Shown here: in pieces, positions 12,159 to 21,934 of the stretch
Position numbering within the stretch: position 1 is the first letter of the stretch
How the letters are laid out: every line of letters begins with the position of its first letter
From: Candidatus Rhodoluna planktonica
Lineage (GTDB): Bacteria > Actinomycetota > Actinomycetes > Actinomycetales > Microbacteriaceae
NCBI RefSeq assembly: GCF_001854225.1
Contig: NZ_CP015208.1
Coordinates: 744,001-808,000, forward strand
Direction of reading: 5' to 3'
DNA: 64,000 bases
Notes under the pieces: generated by a model
Told to the model about the DNA's origin: nothing
Database searches by the model: none
What the model saw: only the letters and a program-made list of their open reading frames with translations
Program-made: the position numbers and the translations under genes

Positions 12159-12944
12159 ATGTCTAATCGTCTTCCCCTCATTGCCGGCAACTGGAAAATG
12201 AACCTTGACCACCAGCAGGCAATCGCTCTGGTCCAGAAACTTGCCTGGACTCTTAACGATGCTGGACACGACTACAAGAGCGTTGAAACCGCAGTTTTCC
12301 CACCATTCACCGACCTACGAAGTGTGCAAACACTTATCGATGCAGACAAAATCGAATTTTCGCTTGGTGCCCAAGACCTTTCTAAGCATGAAAGCGGAGC
12401 ATTCACCGGTGAAATTGCCGGCTCTTTCCTAAAGAAGCTAGACGTCAAATTTGTCTTGGTTGGCCACTCTGAACGACGCAGCTACCACAACGAAAATGAC
12501 GAAGTGGTACAAGCAAAGACAGCAGCCGCCTTTAAGCACGGACTCATCCCGGTGATCTGTGTCGGTGAAACACTAGAAGAACTTGAAAATGAGGGCGCTG
12601 CAGCAGTTCCGGTTAGACAAACCCTTGCTGCATTGGCAAACCATGCTGAACTCGGTGAATTCGTCATCGCCTACGAGCCAGTCTGGGCAATTGGCACCGG
12701 AAAAGTTGCAACCCCCGAAGAAGCAGCTCAGGTTTGCGCCAAAATTCGTGAAGCAATCGCAGACGCTCATTCGCCCGAAGTTGCCGCTGCAACGCGCATT
12801 CTTTACGGCGGTTCAGTTAAAGCGGCTAATGTTGCAGGCTTCCTAAAGAGCACCGAGGTTGATGGTGTTTTGGTTGGAGGGGCCAGCCTCGATGCCGAAG
12901 AATTCGCGGGGATCGTGCGCTTTCAGAAGCACATCAGCCTATAA
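12159..12944 (+). CDS. tpiA: triosephosphate isomerase
   Basis: TIM interconverts dihydroxyacetone phosphate and glyceraldehyde-3-phosphate. All catalytic elements are visible: NWKMN with the substrate lysine (residues about 11-15), GHSERR with the catalytic histidine (about 101-106), and YEPVWAIGTG with the catalytic glutamate and the flexible loop (about 171-180), followed by the phosphate-binding ILYGGSV and GVLVGGASL loops. The 261-residue length is standard. AAGGA precedes the ATG. It sits 24 bases after pgk, completing a glycolytic trio. Confidence 0.97.
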   Translation: MSNRLPLIAGNWKMNLDHQQAIALVQKLAWTLNDAGHDYKSVETAVFPPFTDLRSVQTLIDADKIEFSLGAQDLSKHESGAFTGEIAGSFLKKLDVKFVLVGHSERRSYHNENDEVVQAKTAAAFKHGLIPVICVGETLEELENEGAAAVPVRQTLAALANHAELGEFVIAYEPVWAIGTGKVATPEEAAQVCAKIREAIADAHSPEVAAATRILYGGSVKAANVAGFLKSTEVDGVLVGGASLDAEEFAGIVRFQKHISL

Positions 12945-12973
12945 TTTTCTAGAACCCAAATAAAGGATTTACC

Positions 12974-13225
12974 ATGGCCGCTCTACAAATTGCGCTCAAC
13001 ATCATGCTGGCAATCACCAGCCTTCTGTTGACCCTACTCATCCTGCTGCACAAAGGGCGCGGTGGCGGTCTGTCCGACATGTTTGGTGGTGGCGTCACCT
13101 CAAGCTTGCAAACCTCCGGTGTGGCTGAACGTAACCTCAACCGAATCACCATCATCCTTGGGCTTATCTGGGTTGTTGTGATTATCGCACTTGGTTTGTT
13201 CACCCGATTCAACCTCGCTGGCTAA
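12974..13225 (+). CDS. secG: preprotein translocase subunit SecG
   Basis: SecG is the small accessory subunit of the SecYEG channel. The 83-residue protein has two hydrophobic segments (about 5-25 and 56-76) joined by the cytoplasmic loop HKGRGGGLSDMFGGG, whose Gly-rich GGLSDMFGG core is the SecG signature. AAAGGA precedes the start. secG directly downstream of tpiA is a conserved order in many Gram-positive bacteria, so it is probably expressed with the glycolysis genes. Confidence 0.95.
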   Translation: MAALQIALNIMLAITSLLLTLLILLHKGRGGGLSDMFGGGVTSSLQTSGVAERNLNRITIILGLIWVVVIIALGLFTRFNLAG

Positions 13226-13233
13226 GGAACTAA

Positions 13234-13611
13234 ATGTCTAACGGAGGCTCAGCAATTCGAGGATCACGCATCGGCGCTGGTCCAATGGGTGAAACCGATC
13301 GTGGTTTCAAGGCAGACAGAGTAGTAATTAGTTACTACTGCGCTAATGGCCATGTTCAGTCACCCCAATTTGCAGCCAACGTCGACCCGGCCGAAATCCC
13401 AGAACAGCTAGACTGCCCAAATTGCGGTCTGCCATCGGGTCAAGACAAAGAGAACCCGCCAGTCATCGCCAAGCACGAGCCATACAAGACTCACCTGGCT
13501 TACGTCAAAGAGCGTCGCACTCAAGAGGAAGCGGATCAGCTACTTGAAGAGGCAGTCTCTGCGGTGCGCGAACGACGCATCAGACTTGCTGAAGCTGCTA
13601 AAGGCAAATAA
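13234..13611 (+). CDS. RbpA-family RNA polymerase-binding protein (paralog next to secG)
   Basis: The 125-residue protein belongs to the RbpA family, actinobacterial proteins that bind the sigma factor/RNA polymerase and promote open complex formation. It opens with SAIRGSRIGAGPMGETDRG, the family's N-terminal tail pattern (RGSRxG), then a core with CANGH (about 35-39) and CPNCG (about 66-70) that would hold a zinc ion, and ends with EPYKTHLAYVKERR plus an acidic-basic helix. It differs from the canonical RbpA at 55267-55629, which is adjacent to dpm1 as in Mycobacterium. It lies 8 bases after secG, its usual place in Micrococcales as far as I recall. Whether it acts on RNA polymerase has to be tested. 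Confidence 0.85.
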   Translation: MSNGGSAIRGSRIGAGPMGETDRGFKADRVVISYYCANGHVQSPQFAANVDPAEIPEQLDCPNCGLPSGQDKENPPVIAKHEPYKTHLAYVKERRTQEEADQLLEEAVSAVRERRIRLAEAAKGK

Positions 13612-13671
13612 AAACTAAGCAACCGGCTCAACAAAATTTCAGCCAGGGTAATTTTTGAGCTGTACTTCAGG

Positions 13672-14388
13672 TCAGTTAGACCAAACTGAACTTGCAGCCG
13701 CATTATCTAAAAACCATCTGGTCTCATCTTCACCATGTACTCGGCCGACAGGCAAACGCTCAGGTTGATCTGAAAAGGCAACCTCGACCGCTTTGGCTTT
13801 ATCGCTTCCGGCTACTACAAACCAAATTTCCCGAGCTGAATTTAGAGCCTCATAGGTGAAACTCAAACGCTGGGGTGGAGGCTTAGGGGAGTTGCTCTCG
13901 GCCATCACCCATTCGCCGGCTGGGATTTCCGGCTTTTCTGGAAACAAACTTGCCACGTGACCATCCGGACCAATTCCGAGGAAAGCTAGGTCAAAAACGG
14001 GCTTAACCGCTTCTACATGTGAACTGAATTTAGCCAGCGCCTCGGCTAAAGAAAAGTTATCAGCGGCTGGAAATTCATGAACTTTGGCTGGGTCAAGACT
14101 TATCTTTTCAAGCAACGCTTTACGAGCCTGGTTGGCGTTTCTATCTTCGCTAGCTGCATCAACAAAACGCTCGTCACCCCACCAAAAATGAACCCGCTGC
14201 CAATCGATTGAGGAAGCCTCAGCTGTCTCGGCGATCGCAGCCAGGGTTGCGATTCCGACTGTGCCACCGGTTAGTAAAATGTGGGTTTCTGACTTATCGG
14301 CCAGAACTTTCTTGAGGTGAGCAACAAATTCGTTGGCAGCGCCTTTGGCAACGGCCGCCGAATCGGCAAATCGAGTTACCCTAACCAT
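13672..14388 (-). CDS. pgl: 6-phosphogluconolactonase
   Basis: This enzyme hydrolyses 6-phosphogluconolactone in the oxidative pentose phosphate pathway. The 238-residue sequence has the NagB/DevB fold signatures: HILLTGGTVG near residue 36, WWGDERFV near 69 with the family's Asp-Glu-Arg, and LGIGPDGHVASLFP near 136 with the active-site GxDGHxASLFP motif. It is the last gene of the reverse operon tkt-tal-pgi-zwf-opcA-pgl, 15 bases after opcA, directly downstream in the pathway of zwf. Only a weak inverted repeat without a good T-run lies beyond it, so termination is unclear. Confidence 0.94.
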   Translation of the reverse strand: MVRVTRFADSAAVAKGAANEFVAHLKKVLADKSETHILLTGGTVGIATLAAIAETAEASSIDWQRVHFWWGDERFVDAASEDRNANQARKALLEKISLDPAKVHEFPAADNFSLAEALAKFSSHVEAVKPVFDLAFLGIGPDGHVASLFPEKPEIPAGEWVMAESNSPKPPPQRLSFTYEALNSAREIWFVVAGSDKAKAVEVAFSDQPERLPVGRVHGEDETRWFLDNAAASSVWSN

Positions 14389-14403
14389 TCGCGTTTACCG
14401 ACT

Positions 14404-15387
14404 TTACTTACCGGCGGTTTTAGGCAGACCTGAGGTTCGCTTGGTAACCTTCGGTCGAACCGCTTTTGCGTTGAATCGCTTGGTGATGACAACTCCGAAC
14501 AGATCGTCTGGATCCAAGCGACGCATGTCCTCACTGAGGCAGTCGCGCAGAGATCTTCTCGGTAAGGCCACATCGCGGGTGGGTTGAGTCGGCTGAATGA
14601 GTGTGGCTACATCCGGTTGATTGCGAACAATTTCGATGTCGCCAGATTTACGGATAAGTCGAACCGCGTAAATGCCGTTGTCAGATTTGCCTCTCGGTGT
14701 TCGAATCTGTTTAACCTGCACCTTGAGCTTTAGTTCAAGCCATGCCGCCAACAAGTCTGTCGAGGGGGAGTCAATTGCTCCGGTAACCTCCGCCGCGATT
14801 ATGGAATCGTAGGGCGGTTGGTCCAAGATTGTAGCCAGTTGCTGACGTAACAGAGTCAGCCTGGTCCAGGCGAAATCGCTATCACCGGGAGTGTAATGTT
14901 TCCCCAACTGGCATAGAAAAGCGAACGGATCTTTCTGATTAGCAGCGTCGGTAATTCGACGGGTCGCGATTCGACCTAGGGGCGATTTTGCCAAATGTTC
15001 GGGGGCGGCTCCTGGCCACCAGACCACTACCGGGGCATCAGGCAAAAGCAAACCGGTAACCAAACCTTCGGGGTCGCTGGCTGCCTCACCGTAAGCTCGC
15101 AAGATGATGACTTCGGAAGCCCCGGCATCACCTCCAACTCGAATTTGAGCATCGAGTCGGGCATCTTTTTTGCTCTTGGTGTTGTCATCAGCTAGAACAA
15201 TAATTCGACACGGGTGTTCGCGTGACGCGTCATTGGCTGCTTGAATGGCGGTTTCAATCCCTTTGAAGTCAGTTTCAATAATCAAAGTTAGAACTCGACC
15301 GAGAGCAACAGCTCCGCCCTGTTCGCGCAATTGAATCAGCGACTTGGAAACTTTACTGACTGATGTGTTTGGAAGATCAATGATCAC
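14404..15387 (-). CDS. opcA: glucose-6-phosphate dehydrogenase assembly protein OpcA
   Basis: OpcA is required for activity of glucose-6-phosphate dehydrogenase in cyanobacteria and Actinobacteria. The 327-residue protein begins VIIDLPNTSVSKVSKSL and carries the family's RLTLLRQQLATILD-like and ARLDAQIRVGG segments. I chose GTG at 15387 rather than the upstream in-frame GTG at 15399: it overlaps the zwf stop as GTGA, GGAG lies six bases before it, and homologs start with M(I/V)xDLPxT. Its immediate coupling to zwf supports the functional link. The C-terminal tail is basic and low in complexity. Confidence 0.93.
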   Translation of the reverse strand: MIIDLPNTSVSKVSKSLIQLREQGGAVALGRVLTLIIETDFKGIETAIQAANDASREHPCRIIVLADDNTKSKKDARLDAQIRVGGDAGASEVIILRAYGEAASDPEGLVTGLLLPDAPVVVWWPGAAPEHLAKSPLGRIATRRITDAANQKDPFAFLCQLGKHYTPGDSDFAWTRLTLLRQQLATILDQPPYDSIIAAEVTGAIDSPSTDLLAAWLELKLKVQVKQIRTPRGKSDNGIYAVRLIRKSGDIEIVRNQPDVATLIQPTQPTRDVALPRRSLRDCLSEDMRRLDPDDLFGVVITKRFNAKAVRPKVTKRTSGLPKTAGK

Positions 15388-16925
15388 GGGATTCTCCACT
15401 CGCGGCCGTCTTGGGCAAGCATCTGATGTGCCGATTCTGGACCCCAGGTGCCGGGACGATACTGCTGCGGTGGCCCTTGCTTAGCCCAAAAATTTATAAT
15501 CGGATCAAGAATTTTCCACGATAACTCAACTTCTTCGTGCCTTGGGAAAAGTGGCGGATCTCCCAATAGAACATCAAGGATCAAACGCTCGTAAGCCTCA
15601 GGACTTGCTTCAGTAAAGGCGTGTCCGTAGCCAAAGTCCATGGTCACATCGCGAATTTGCATTCCAACACCCGGCACCTTGGAACCAAATCTAATGGTTA
15701 CACCCTCGTCTGGCTGAACTCGAATAACCAACGCATTTTGCCCCAGAGCGCTGGTCTGTTCTTCAGCGAAAAGTTGCTGTGGAGCACGTTTGAAAACGAC
15801 TGCGATTTCGGTTACGCGACGCCCTAGACGCTTTCCGGCCCTCAAGTAGAAAGGAACACCGGCCCAGCGTCTGGTGTTGATGTCTAGGCGCATGGCAGCA
15901 AAAGTTTCTGAAACCGACTTGGGATTCATACCTTCTTCTTGCAAGAAGCCTTGAACTTTTTCGCCACCCTGCCAGCCGCTAGAGTACTGACCTCGAGCGG
16001 TGTACTTTCCTAGGTCTTTCGGTAACCGCACCGCAGACAGAACCTTTTCTTTTTCTGCTCTTAGGTCGGCTGCATCGAACGAAACCGGCTCTTCCATGGC
16101 GGTTAGCGCCAGCAACTGCAAAAGGTGATTCTGAATCACATCTCGGGCAGCACCAATACCGTCGTAGTAGCCGGCACGACCGCCAACACCGATATCTTCA
16201 GCCATGGTGATTTGCACGTGATCGATGTAGTTTGCGTTCCAGAGCGGCTCAAACAACTGGTTAGCGAAGCGCAGGGCCAGAATGTTCTGAACCGTTTCTT
16301 TACCCAAATAGTGGTCGATGCGGAAGACAGCGTCAGCAGGAAAAACCGACTCGACTACATCATTCAATTCGCGAGAAGACTGCAAATCGTGACCGAAAGG
16401 TTTCTCGATAACTACACGGCGAAACTGATCCTGTTTTGGTTCAGCCAGCGAGCTTCGCTTGAGCTGTTGACAAACCTGAGCAAACGATTTCGGTGGAATC
16501 GAAAGGTAGAAGGCGTGATTTCCGTTTGTTCCGCGATCTCTGTCTAATTCCTCGATTGTTGCTCGCAGGCGATCGAATGCCGCATCATCATCGAACTCAC
16601 CTTGTACAAAGCGAATACCGGTAGATAACTGCTGCCAAACATCTTCAGACCATGGGGTGCGCGCGTACTGTTGAACTGCTTCCTTGACCACCTTGCTGAA
16701 ATCTTGGTGCTCCCATTCGCGCCTGGCAAAACCAACCAACGCAAAACCTGGTGGAAGTAGACCACGATTGGCAAGATCATAAACGGCTGGCATTAGCTTC
16801 TTGCGAGATAGGTCTCCGGTCACACCGAAGATAATCAGTCCTGAAGGGCCGGCAATCCGATTAAGGCGTCGGTCTCCTGCATCCCTAAGGGGATTCAAGC
16901 CGGGGGCAATTTTGGCGGGTGACAT
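15384..16925 (-). CDS. zwf: glucose-6-phosphate 1-dehydrogenase
   Basis: Zwf oxidises glucose-6-phosphate with NADP, committing carbon to the oxidative pentose phosphate pathway. The dinucleotide-binding GVTGDLSRKKL motif lies at about residues 34-44, and the active site RIDHYLGKE (catalytic His) at about 205-213. EKPFGHD (substrate lysine region) precedes it at about 178-184. The 513-residue length is normal for Actinobacteria. AAGGATCAA precedes the ATG. It is 7 bases downstream of pgi and translationally overlaps opcA. Confidence 0.97.
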   Translation of the reverse strand: MSPAKIAPGLNPLRDAGDRRLNRIAGPSGLIIFGVTGDLSRKKLMPAVYDLANRGLLPPGFALVGFARREWEHQDFSKVVKEAVQQYARTPWSEDVWQQLSTGIRFVQGEFDDDAAFDRLRATIEELDRDRGTNGNHAFYLSIPPKSFAQVCQQLKRSSLAEPKQDQFRRVVIEKPFGHDLQSSRELNDVVESVFPADAVFRIDHYLGKETVQNILALRFANQLFEPLWNANYIDHVQITMAEDIGVGGRAGYYDGIGAARDVIQNHLLQLLALTAMEEPVSFDAADLRAEKEKVLSAVRLPKDLGKYTARGQYSSGWQGGEKVQGFLQEEGMNPKSVSETFAAMRLDINTRRWAGVPFYLRAGKRLGRRVTEIAVVFKRAPQQLFAEEQTSALGQNALVIRVQPDEGVTIRFGSKVPGVGMQIRDVTMDFGYGHAFTEASPEAYERLILDVLLGDPPLFPRHEEVELSWKILDPIINFWAKQGPPQQYRPGTWGPESAHQMLAQDGREWRIP

Positions 16926-16932
16926 TTGATCC

Positions 16933-18525
16933 TTAGATTACGGACTTCAGCATATCGATGGCTGCTTTAGCATCGGCCAGGGTGAGGGTGAGCACAGGAA
17001 GCGAGTGTGAGCCAAGCACCTTGGCGTCACCGGCTGCCTGCGAAGCAATTAGTTCGCCAAAGGTAAAGTCTCGTCCAGGTACAGCGATGTCTTGTTTTGC
17101 ACTTGAAAGCAACTGCAAATAGACACCTTGCTTTGGTCCACCCTTGTGATATTGACCAGTAGAGTGCAGAAACCTAGGGCCCCAACCGAAAGTTACCGGA
17201 CGCCGAGTGCGATTCGCGATGGCATCGCGCAATTCGGCTGCTTCAGGAACTGAAGTGCGGTCGAGATAGGCGTGAATCGAAACATAGCCCTCGTCATCAT
17301 CGAGGGTGGATAGGAATGCCGCTACAGCCGCGGAAACCGAACTTACTCCGTCAAGAGACAGGGCAGTGGCCCGCACCTCGACACCGTTGTCGCTAAACAA
17401 GGCAGCAACTTGCTCATCTCTCGATTCGAGCATTCCACGGGCAGCAATTTTCGCCGATTCTACGTCTGGTTGATCAAATGGGTTGATCCCGATCAGTCGA
17501 CTCGCTACAACAGTTGCATACTCCCAGAGCAAAAATTGAGCACCGAGTGAACCCGAGACAGCAACTGCATCTAGAGCCGGAACCTTGGCATCCTGTTGAA
17601 CATAGACGGCGACCAAGTCGGCCAAGCCAGAGCTAAGTTCTGCGCTTTCTGGGGTAAGAACTAGCGGTAGAACACCTTTTCCTTGCTTTCCGGTTGACTC
17701 AGCAATTAGTTGTTCAGCCCAGTCACCAAAACCAACAATCTCGGTGCCATCGGCGACGATTCCAATCTTGTCGCGGTAACCCATCTCACCGGATGTGCGA
17801 GCGAGTGCAGCACCGAGAATTAGACCCGGATTTTGTTCCGTGTCAACAGCCAAAATCTTGGCTGCCGCTTGAGCGTCAGAAATTAATGATTTGATGTCGG
17901 CGCCGGCAAGACCGGATGGCACCAACCCAAATGCAGTGAGGGCACTGTAACGGCCACCAACGGTTGGATCGGCATTGAAGATACGATAGCCGTCGGCCTT
18001 TGCCGCCGCTTCCATTGGTGAGCCTGGATCGGTGACAACAACGATGCGGTCGACCTTGTCGATTCCGGCATCGGTGAATGCTTTTTCGAAAATGCGTTTC
18101 TGCGAATCTGTTTCAACAGTAGAACCAGATTTTGAAGAAACAATTACCGCGGTTTTGTTCAGGTCGCCGGCTAGTGCCGCCCCAATTTGGTCTGGATGGG
18201 TTGAATCAAGAACAACCAATTCAACATTCGCTGTTCTAGTGATTACCTCCGGCGCCAGCGAAGAGCCGCCCATACCGCACAAAACAAATCGATTGACGCC
18301 CTTGGCATTGAATTCTTTCTTCAGCTGAAGAATTGACTCAACCAGGTCATCGGCTACCACGGCAGAATCAACCCAGCCCAGACGAATCGATGACTCGGCC
18401 TCGGCCTCTTTGCCCCAAAGTGTGAAATCTTTAGCCGCAATTCGACTGGCAACTTTGTCGTTAACTAATTGACCAACCGTATTTGCGACTGCAGCTGCAG
18501 CAGTACCCGAGGCAATAACCTGCAT
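16933..18525 (-). CDS. pgi: glucose-6-phosphate isomerase
   Basis: Pgi interconverts glucose-6-phosphate and fructose-6-phosphate. The 530-residue protein shows two SIS-type sugar-phosphate binding regions: CGMGGSSLAPEV (about 103-114) and VIVSSKSGSTVET (about 147-159), and later GWGPRFLHSTGQYHKGGP (from about 438) with the conserved His-Ser-Thr-Gly segment. It resembles the long actinobacterial form encoded with tal and zwf rather than the classical enterobacterial form. Its ATG overlaps the tal stop by one base (TAATG). Placing pgi in this operon lets fructose-6-phosphate made by transketolase and transaldolase cycle back to glucose-6-phosphate. Confidence 0.93.
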   Translation of the reverse strand: MQVIASGTAAAAVANTVGQLVNDKVASRIAAKDFTLWGKEAEAESSIRLGWVDSAVVADDLVESILQLKKEFNAKGVNRFVLCGMGGSSLAPEVITRTANVELVVLDSTHPDQIGAALAGDLNKTAVIVSSKSGSTVETDSQKRIFEKAFTDAGIDKVDRIVVVTDPGSPMEAAAKADGYRIFNADPTVGGRYSALTAFGLVPSGLAGADIKSLISDAQAAAKILAVDTEQNPGLILGAALARTSGEMGYRDKIGIVADGTEIVGFGDWAEQLIAESTGKQGKGVLPLVLTPESAELSSGLADLVAVYVQQDAKVPALDAVAVSGSLGAQFLLWEYATVVASRLIGINPFDQPDVESAKIAARGMLESRDEQVAALFSDNGVEVRATALSLDGVSSVSAAVAAFLSTLDDDEGYVSIHAYLDRTSVPEAAELRDAIANRTRRPVTFGWGPRFLHSTGQYHKGGPKQGVYLQLLSSAKQDIAVPGRDFTFGELIASQAAGDAKVLGSHSLPVLTLTLADAKAAIDMLKSVI

Positions 18526-19622
18526 TACTTGGCTCCTTCAAGCGCGGTAGATACGGTTTGAACCAATTCGTTCCACGAGACGATGAATTTGTCTACGCCC
18601 TCTTTTTCGAGCAGGTCAGTGGCCTGATCTAGAGAAACGCCAGCCGCGGCAACAGCGGCTAGGACTTCTCGAGCATTTTCGTAGTTATTGGTGATTGAAG
18701 CGTTTGGCACAACACCGTGGTCGAAAACGGCCTCCATTGTTTTTTCAGGCATGGTGTTAACCAGCTGGGGAGCAACCAATTCGGTGACGTATAGAGTGTC
18801 TGGCAGATTTGGGTCCTTCACACCAGTTGATGCCATCAACGGACGCTGCACATTGGCACCGGCAGCAGCCAATTCCGACCAGTCAGCAGAAGCAAACTCT
18901 TGCTCGAAGACTTCATAAGCCAACCTGGCATTGGCCAACGCGGCTTGGCTCTTCAACTCTGGATGGCCGACCGACTCGAGTTGCTTATCGATTTCTGTGT
19001 CAACGCGAGAAACGAAGAATGAAGCCACTGAGTGGATCTTGCTTAGGTCGAGGCCTTTTGCCTGAGCCTGTTTCACACCCTCGATGTAGGCCGCGATAAC
19101 TTCGCGATATCTTGCCAGCGAGAAGATTAGGGTCACGTTGACGCTGATACCTTCCGCGATTACGGCGGTGATGGCGGCCAAGCCTTCTTTAGTGGCGGGA
19201 ATCTTGATCATCACATTCTCGCGGTTTACCTTGGCAAACAATTCTTTAGCCTGCGCAATTGTGCCGGCAGCGTCAAAGGCCAAACCAGGTTCAACCTCGA
19301 TAGATACGCGGCCGTCGAATCCAGCAGAAGAATGGTAAACGTCGGCAAAAATGTCGCAGGCATCAGCGACATCCTTGGTTGTAATCTCAAAAATAGCCTC
19401 TGTTGCTGAGGCACCGGCAGAAGCCAATTCGGCTACTTGAGCCTGATACCCCTCACCCTTAGCTAGGGCACCGGCAAAAATTGTTGGATTGGTGGTTACG
19501 CCCGAAACAGAGCGTGAAGCGATTAGATCTTTCAGGCCACCTGAGACGATGCGTGAGCGGGAAAGATCATCTAGCCAGATACTGACGCCGTTTTCGGCTA
19601 GCTGGGCAAGTGGGTTTGTCAT
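18525..19622 (-). CDS. tal: transaldolase
   Basis: Transaldolase moves a dihydroxyacetone unit from sedoheptulose-7-phosphate to glyceraldehyde-3-phosphate. The Schiff-base lysine lies in [12 protein letters not shown] (about residue 136), and SIWLDDLSR near the N-terminus and [13 protein letters not shown] (about 41-53) are hallmark segments of the actinobacterial enzyme. I placed the start at ATG 19622 (protein MTNPLAQL): the open frame reaches TTG 19634, but GGAG lies just before ATG with a five-base spacer. The resulting 365 residues match relatives. It lies 15 bases after tkt. Confidence 0.95.
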   Translation of the reverse strand: MTNPLAQLAENGVSIWLDDLSRSRIVSGGLKDLIASRSVSGVTTNPTIFAGALAKGEGYQAQVAELASAGASATEAIFEITTKDVADACDIFADVYHSSAGFDGRVSIEVEPGLAFDAAGTIAQAKELFAKVNRENVMIKIPATKEGLAAITAVIAEGISVNVTLIFSLARYREVIAAYIEGVKQAQAKGLDLSKIHSVASFFVSRVDTEIDKQLESVGHPELKSQAALANARLAYEVFEQEFASADWSELAAAGANVQRPLMASTGVKDPNLPDTLYVTELVAPQLVNTMPEKTMEAVFDHGVVPNASITNNYENAREVLAAVAAAGVSLDQATDLLEKEGVDKFIVSWNELVQTVSTALEGAK

Positions 19623-19637
19623 GTTTTTCTCCAAGCT

Positions 19638-21728
19638 TTAGTTAGCCAACGCAGTTTTAGCTGCTGCGACGACGGCATCGGTTGTGATACCAAATTCACG
19701 GAATAGGGTTTTGTAGTCGGCTGAGGCACCAAAGTGCTCAATTGACACGCTTTGACCCTTGGCGCCGACATATTTCGACCAACCCAGAGCCAAACCGGCT
19801 TCAACCGATACTCTTGCGGCAACAGAGCTGGGCAGAACTGATTCACGATATTCAGCTGATTGCTCATCAAACCATTCAAGACAAGGTGCTGAAACCACGC
19901 GAGTCGAAATACCTTCGGCCTCGAGAGCCTCTCGAGCGGCAACCGCTAACTGAACTTCAGAACCGGTAGCCATGAGGATGACTTGCGGGACACCGCTGGC
20001 GGCGTCCACCAAGGTGTAAGCACCGCGAGAAACCAAATCGGCATTCGCGAAGGTAGCGCCGGTAGAGTCTGCCTCACCGCGTTTGAACACCGGAATGTTT
20101 TGACGGGTTAGCGCGATACCGGCTGGACCGTTTCGACGCTCAAGGATTGCCTTCCAAGCAAAGGCAGTCTCATTCGCATCGGCCGGGCGAACCACAGCAA
20201 GGTTTGGAATAGCTCGCAAGGTGGCAAGTTGCTCAATTGGTTGGTGGGTTGGTCCGTCTTCACCAAGGGCAACTGAGTCGTGTGTCCATACGAAAATCGA
20301 AGGGACTCCCATTAGTGCAGCAAGACGCACTGCAGGACGCATGTAATCGCTGAAGATTAGGAAGGTGCCACCAAAAGCGCGGGTATTTCCGTGCAGGGCG
20401 ATACCGTTCAAGATTGACGCCATGGCGTGTTCACGAATACCGAAGTGCAAGACTCGACCGTATTTGTCACCGGTCCACTCGTGAGTTGACCATTGCTCTG
20501 GTACGAACGATTTTGCTCCGGCAATTGTGGTGTTGTTCGATTCGGCTAGATCGGCCGAACCACCCCATAACTCTGGCATTACTGAAGCGATCGCATTGAT
20601 AACTTTGCCCGAAGCTGCTCTGGTCGAAACCTCGGTACCAGCTTCGAATTTTGGCAAGGATGCCTCTAGCTCGGTGGGTAACTGACCCGACTGAACGCGA
20701 TCGAAAAGTTTCTTCTTATCTGGATTTGCCAAAGCCCAAGCGTCAAACTTTGCTTGCCAAGCAGCTTTGACCTCGTCGGCTTGTTTCTGGTAGCCGCGAG
20801 TGTGAGAAATTACCTCATCGGCAACCTCAAAAGTCTTTTCTGGGTCGAAACCCAAAGCCTGCTTTAGACCGGCCAATTCTTCAGCACCCAAAGCCGAGCC
20901 GTGAATTTTTCCGGTGTTCTGCTTCTTTGGTGAAGGCCAACCGATGATGGTGCGCAGCGTAATTAGCGACGGCTTGTCGGTGACAGCTTTAGCTTTCTGA
21001 ATAGCCTCGTAGAGTTCGTTCAAATCTTCGACGTAGTTGCCGGTTTTTTTCCAGTCAACTGTCTGAACGTGCCAGCCATAGGCTTCGTAGCGAGCGTTCA
21101 AGTTTTCAGTGAAAGCGATGTTGGTGTCGTCTTCAATTGAGATTTGGTTGGAGTCGTAGATGACTACCAAGTTTCCCAATTTTTGGTGTCCGGCGAGCGA
21201 CGCAGCTTCAGCGGTGACGCCCTCCTGCATATCGCCATCTCCGGCAATTACGTATACGTGGTGGTCGAAAGCCGATTCACCCTCGGCGGTCTGAGGATCA
21301 AATAATCCGCGTTCAAATCTGGCAGCATATGCAAATCCGGTAGCTGAGGCTAAACCCTGACCGAGTGGACCGGTGGTAATTTCGACACCCTTGGTGTGTC
21401 CGTACTCGGGGTGACCCGGTGTTGCCGAACCCCAGGTTCGAAGTGCCTTGATGTCATCGAGTTCTAGGCCGTAACCGTGCAGGTAAAGCTGGTTGTATAG
21501 AGTAAGCGAAGAGTGCCCAACTGAAAGAATGAAGCGATCGCGACCGACCCACTTCTCATCACTTGGATCATGGCGCATCACCTTGTTGAACAAGAGGTAG
21601 GCAACTGGCGCCAAGCTAATTGCGGTGCCGGGGTGCCCGTTACCCACTTTTTCTACGGCATCTGCGGCTAAAACACGTGCGGTGTCTACAGCTTTTTGAT
21701 CCAATTCAGACCACTGAAGTGATGTCAA
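19638..21728 (-). CDS. tkt: transketolase
   Basis: Transketolase transfers two-carbon units between pentose-pathway sugars using thiamine diphosphate. The 696-residue protein has the ThDP/Mg motif beginning GDGDMQEG (about 165-172) with the conserved Asn about 30 residues later, the second-domain FGIREHAM segment (about 430) and a C-terminal transketolase domain. The best start is TTG at 21728, preceded by AAAGGA with a seven-base spacer; no in-frame ATG is close. It is the first gene of the reverse pentose-phosphate operon. The 206-base gap to ctaB should hold its promoter, but I could not fix the hexamers with confidence. Confidence 0.96.
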   Translation of the reverse strand: MTSLQWSELDQKAVDTARVLAADAVEKVGNGHPGTAISLAPVAYLLFNKVMRHDPSDEKWVGRDRFILSVGHSSLTLYNQLYLHGYGLELDDIKALRTWGSATPGHPEYGHTKGVEITTGPLGQGLASATGFAYAARFERGLFDPQTAEGESAFDHHVYVIAGDGDMQEGVTAEAASLAGHQKLGNLVVIYDSNQISIEDDTNIAFTENLNARYEAYGWHVQTVDWKKTGNYVEDLNELYEAIQKAKAVTDKPSLITLRTIIGWPSPKKQNTGKIHGSALGAEELAGLKQALGFDPEKTFEVADEVISHTRGYQKQADEVKAAWQAKFDAWALANPDKKKLFDRVQSGQLPTELEASLPKFEAGTEVSTRAASGKVINAIASVMPELWGGSADLAESNNTTIAGAKSFVPEQWSTHEWTGDKYGRVLHFGIREHAMASILNGIALHGNTRAFGGTFLIFSDYMRPAVRLAALMGVPSIFVWTHDSVALGEDGPTHQPIEQLATLRAIPNLAVVRPADANETAFAWKAILERRNGPAGIALTRQNIPVFKRGEADSTGATFANADLVSRGAYTLVDAASGVPQVILMATGSEVQLAVAAREALEAEGISTRVVSAPCLEWFDEQSAEYRESVLPSSVAARVSVEAGLALGWSKYVGAKGQSVSIEHFGASADYKTLFREFGITTDAVVAAAKTALAN

Positions 21729-21920
21729 AAGATTGTCCTTTCGGAAGGTTTGGTCAACATTAAGAAATTTGGCTAATGCGCTGAGCTTCGATTCATTGGC
21801 GGCACTGCCGAAACGGTAGTTGACGATGCATTACACCGGGGGAGACTCGCATTCCGTTTGGACAAAGTCTACACTCCCGCGGTGCCAAATCAGGCGGAAT
21901 GCCGGCTCAACATTTTGACT

Positions 21921-21926
21921 TAGACT
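21921..21926 (+). promoter_or_regulatory. -10-like TAGACT, 8 nt before preferred ctaB ATG
   Basis: TAGACT ends eight bases before ATG 21935, which has no ribosome binding site. This supports a leaderless ctaB start at 21935 rather than the in-frame ATG at 21899. A second candidate, TACACT at 21870-21875, is 23 bases before ATG 21899 and would imply the longer protein. Confidence 0.4.
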
Positions 21927-21934
21927 TGTGTGAA

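Noticed and set aside
13626-13660. Weak inverted repeat GCTCA...TGAGC between the RbpA-like gene and pgl
   Set aside because: Five-base arms with a 25-base loop and no T-run at the right place; not supported as a terminator.
21729-21934. tkt/ctaB divergent region as a source of a small RNA or second promoter pair
   Set aside because: Several partial hexamers but no pair with good spacing apart from the TAGACT near ctaB; nothing further is supportable by eye.
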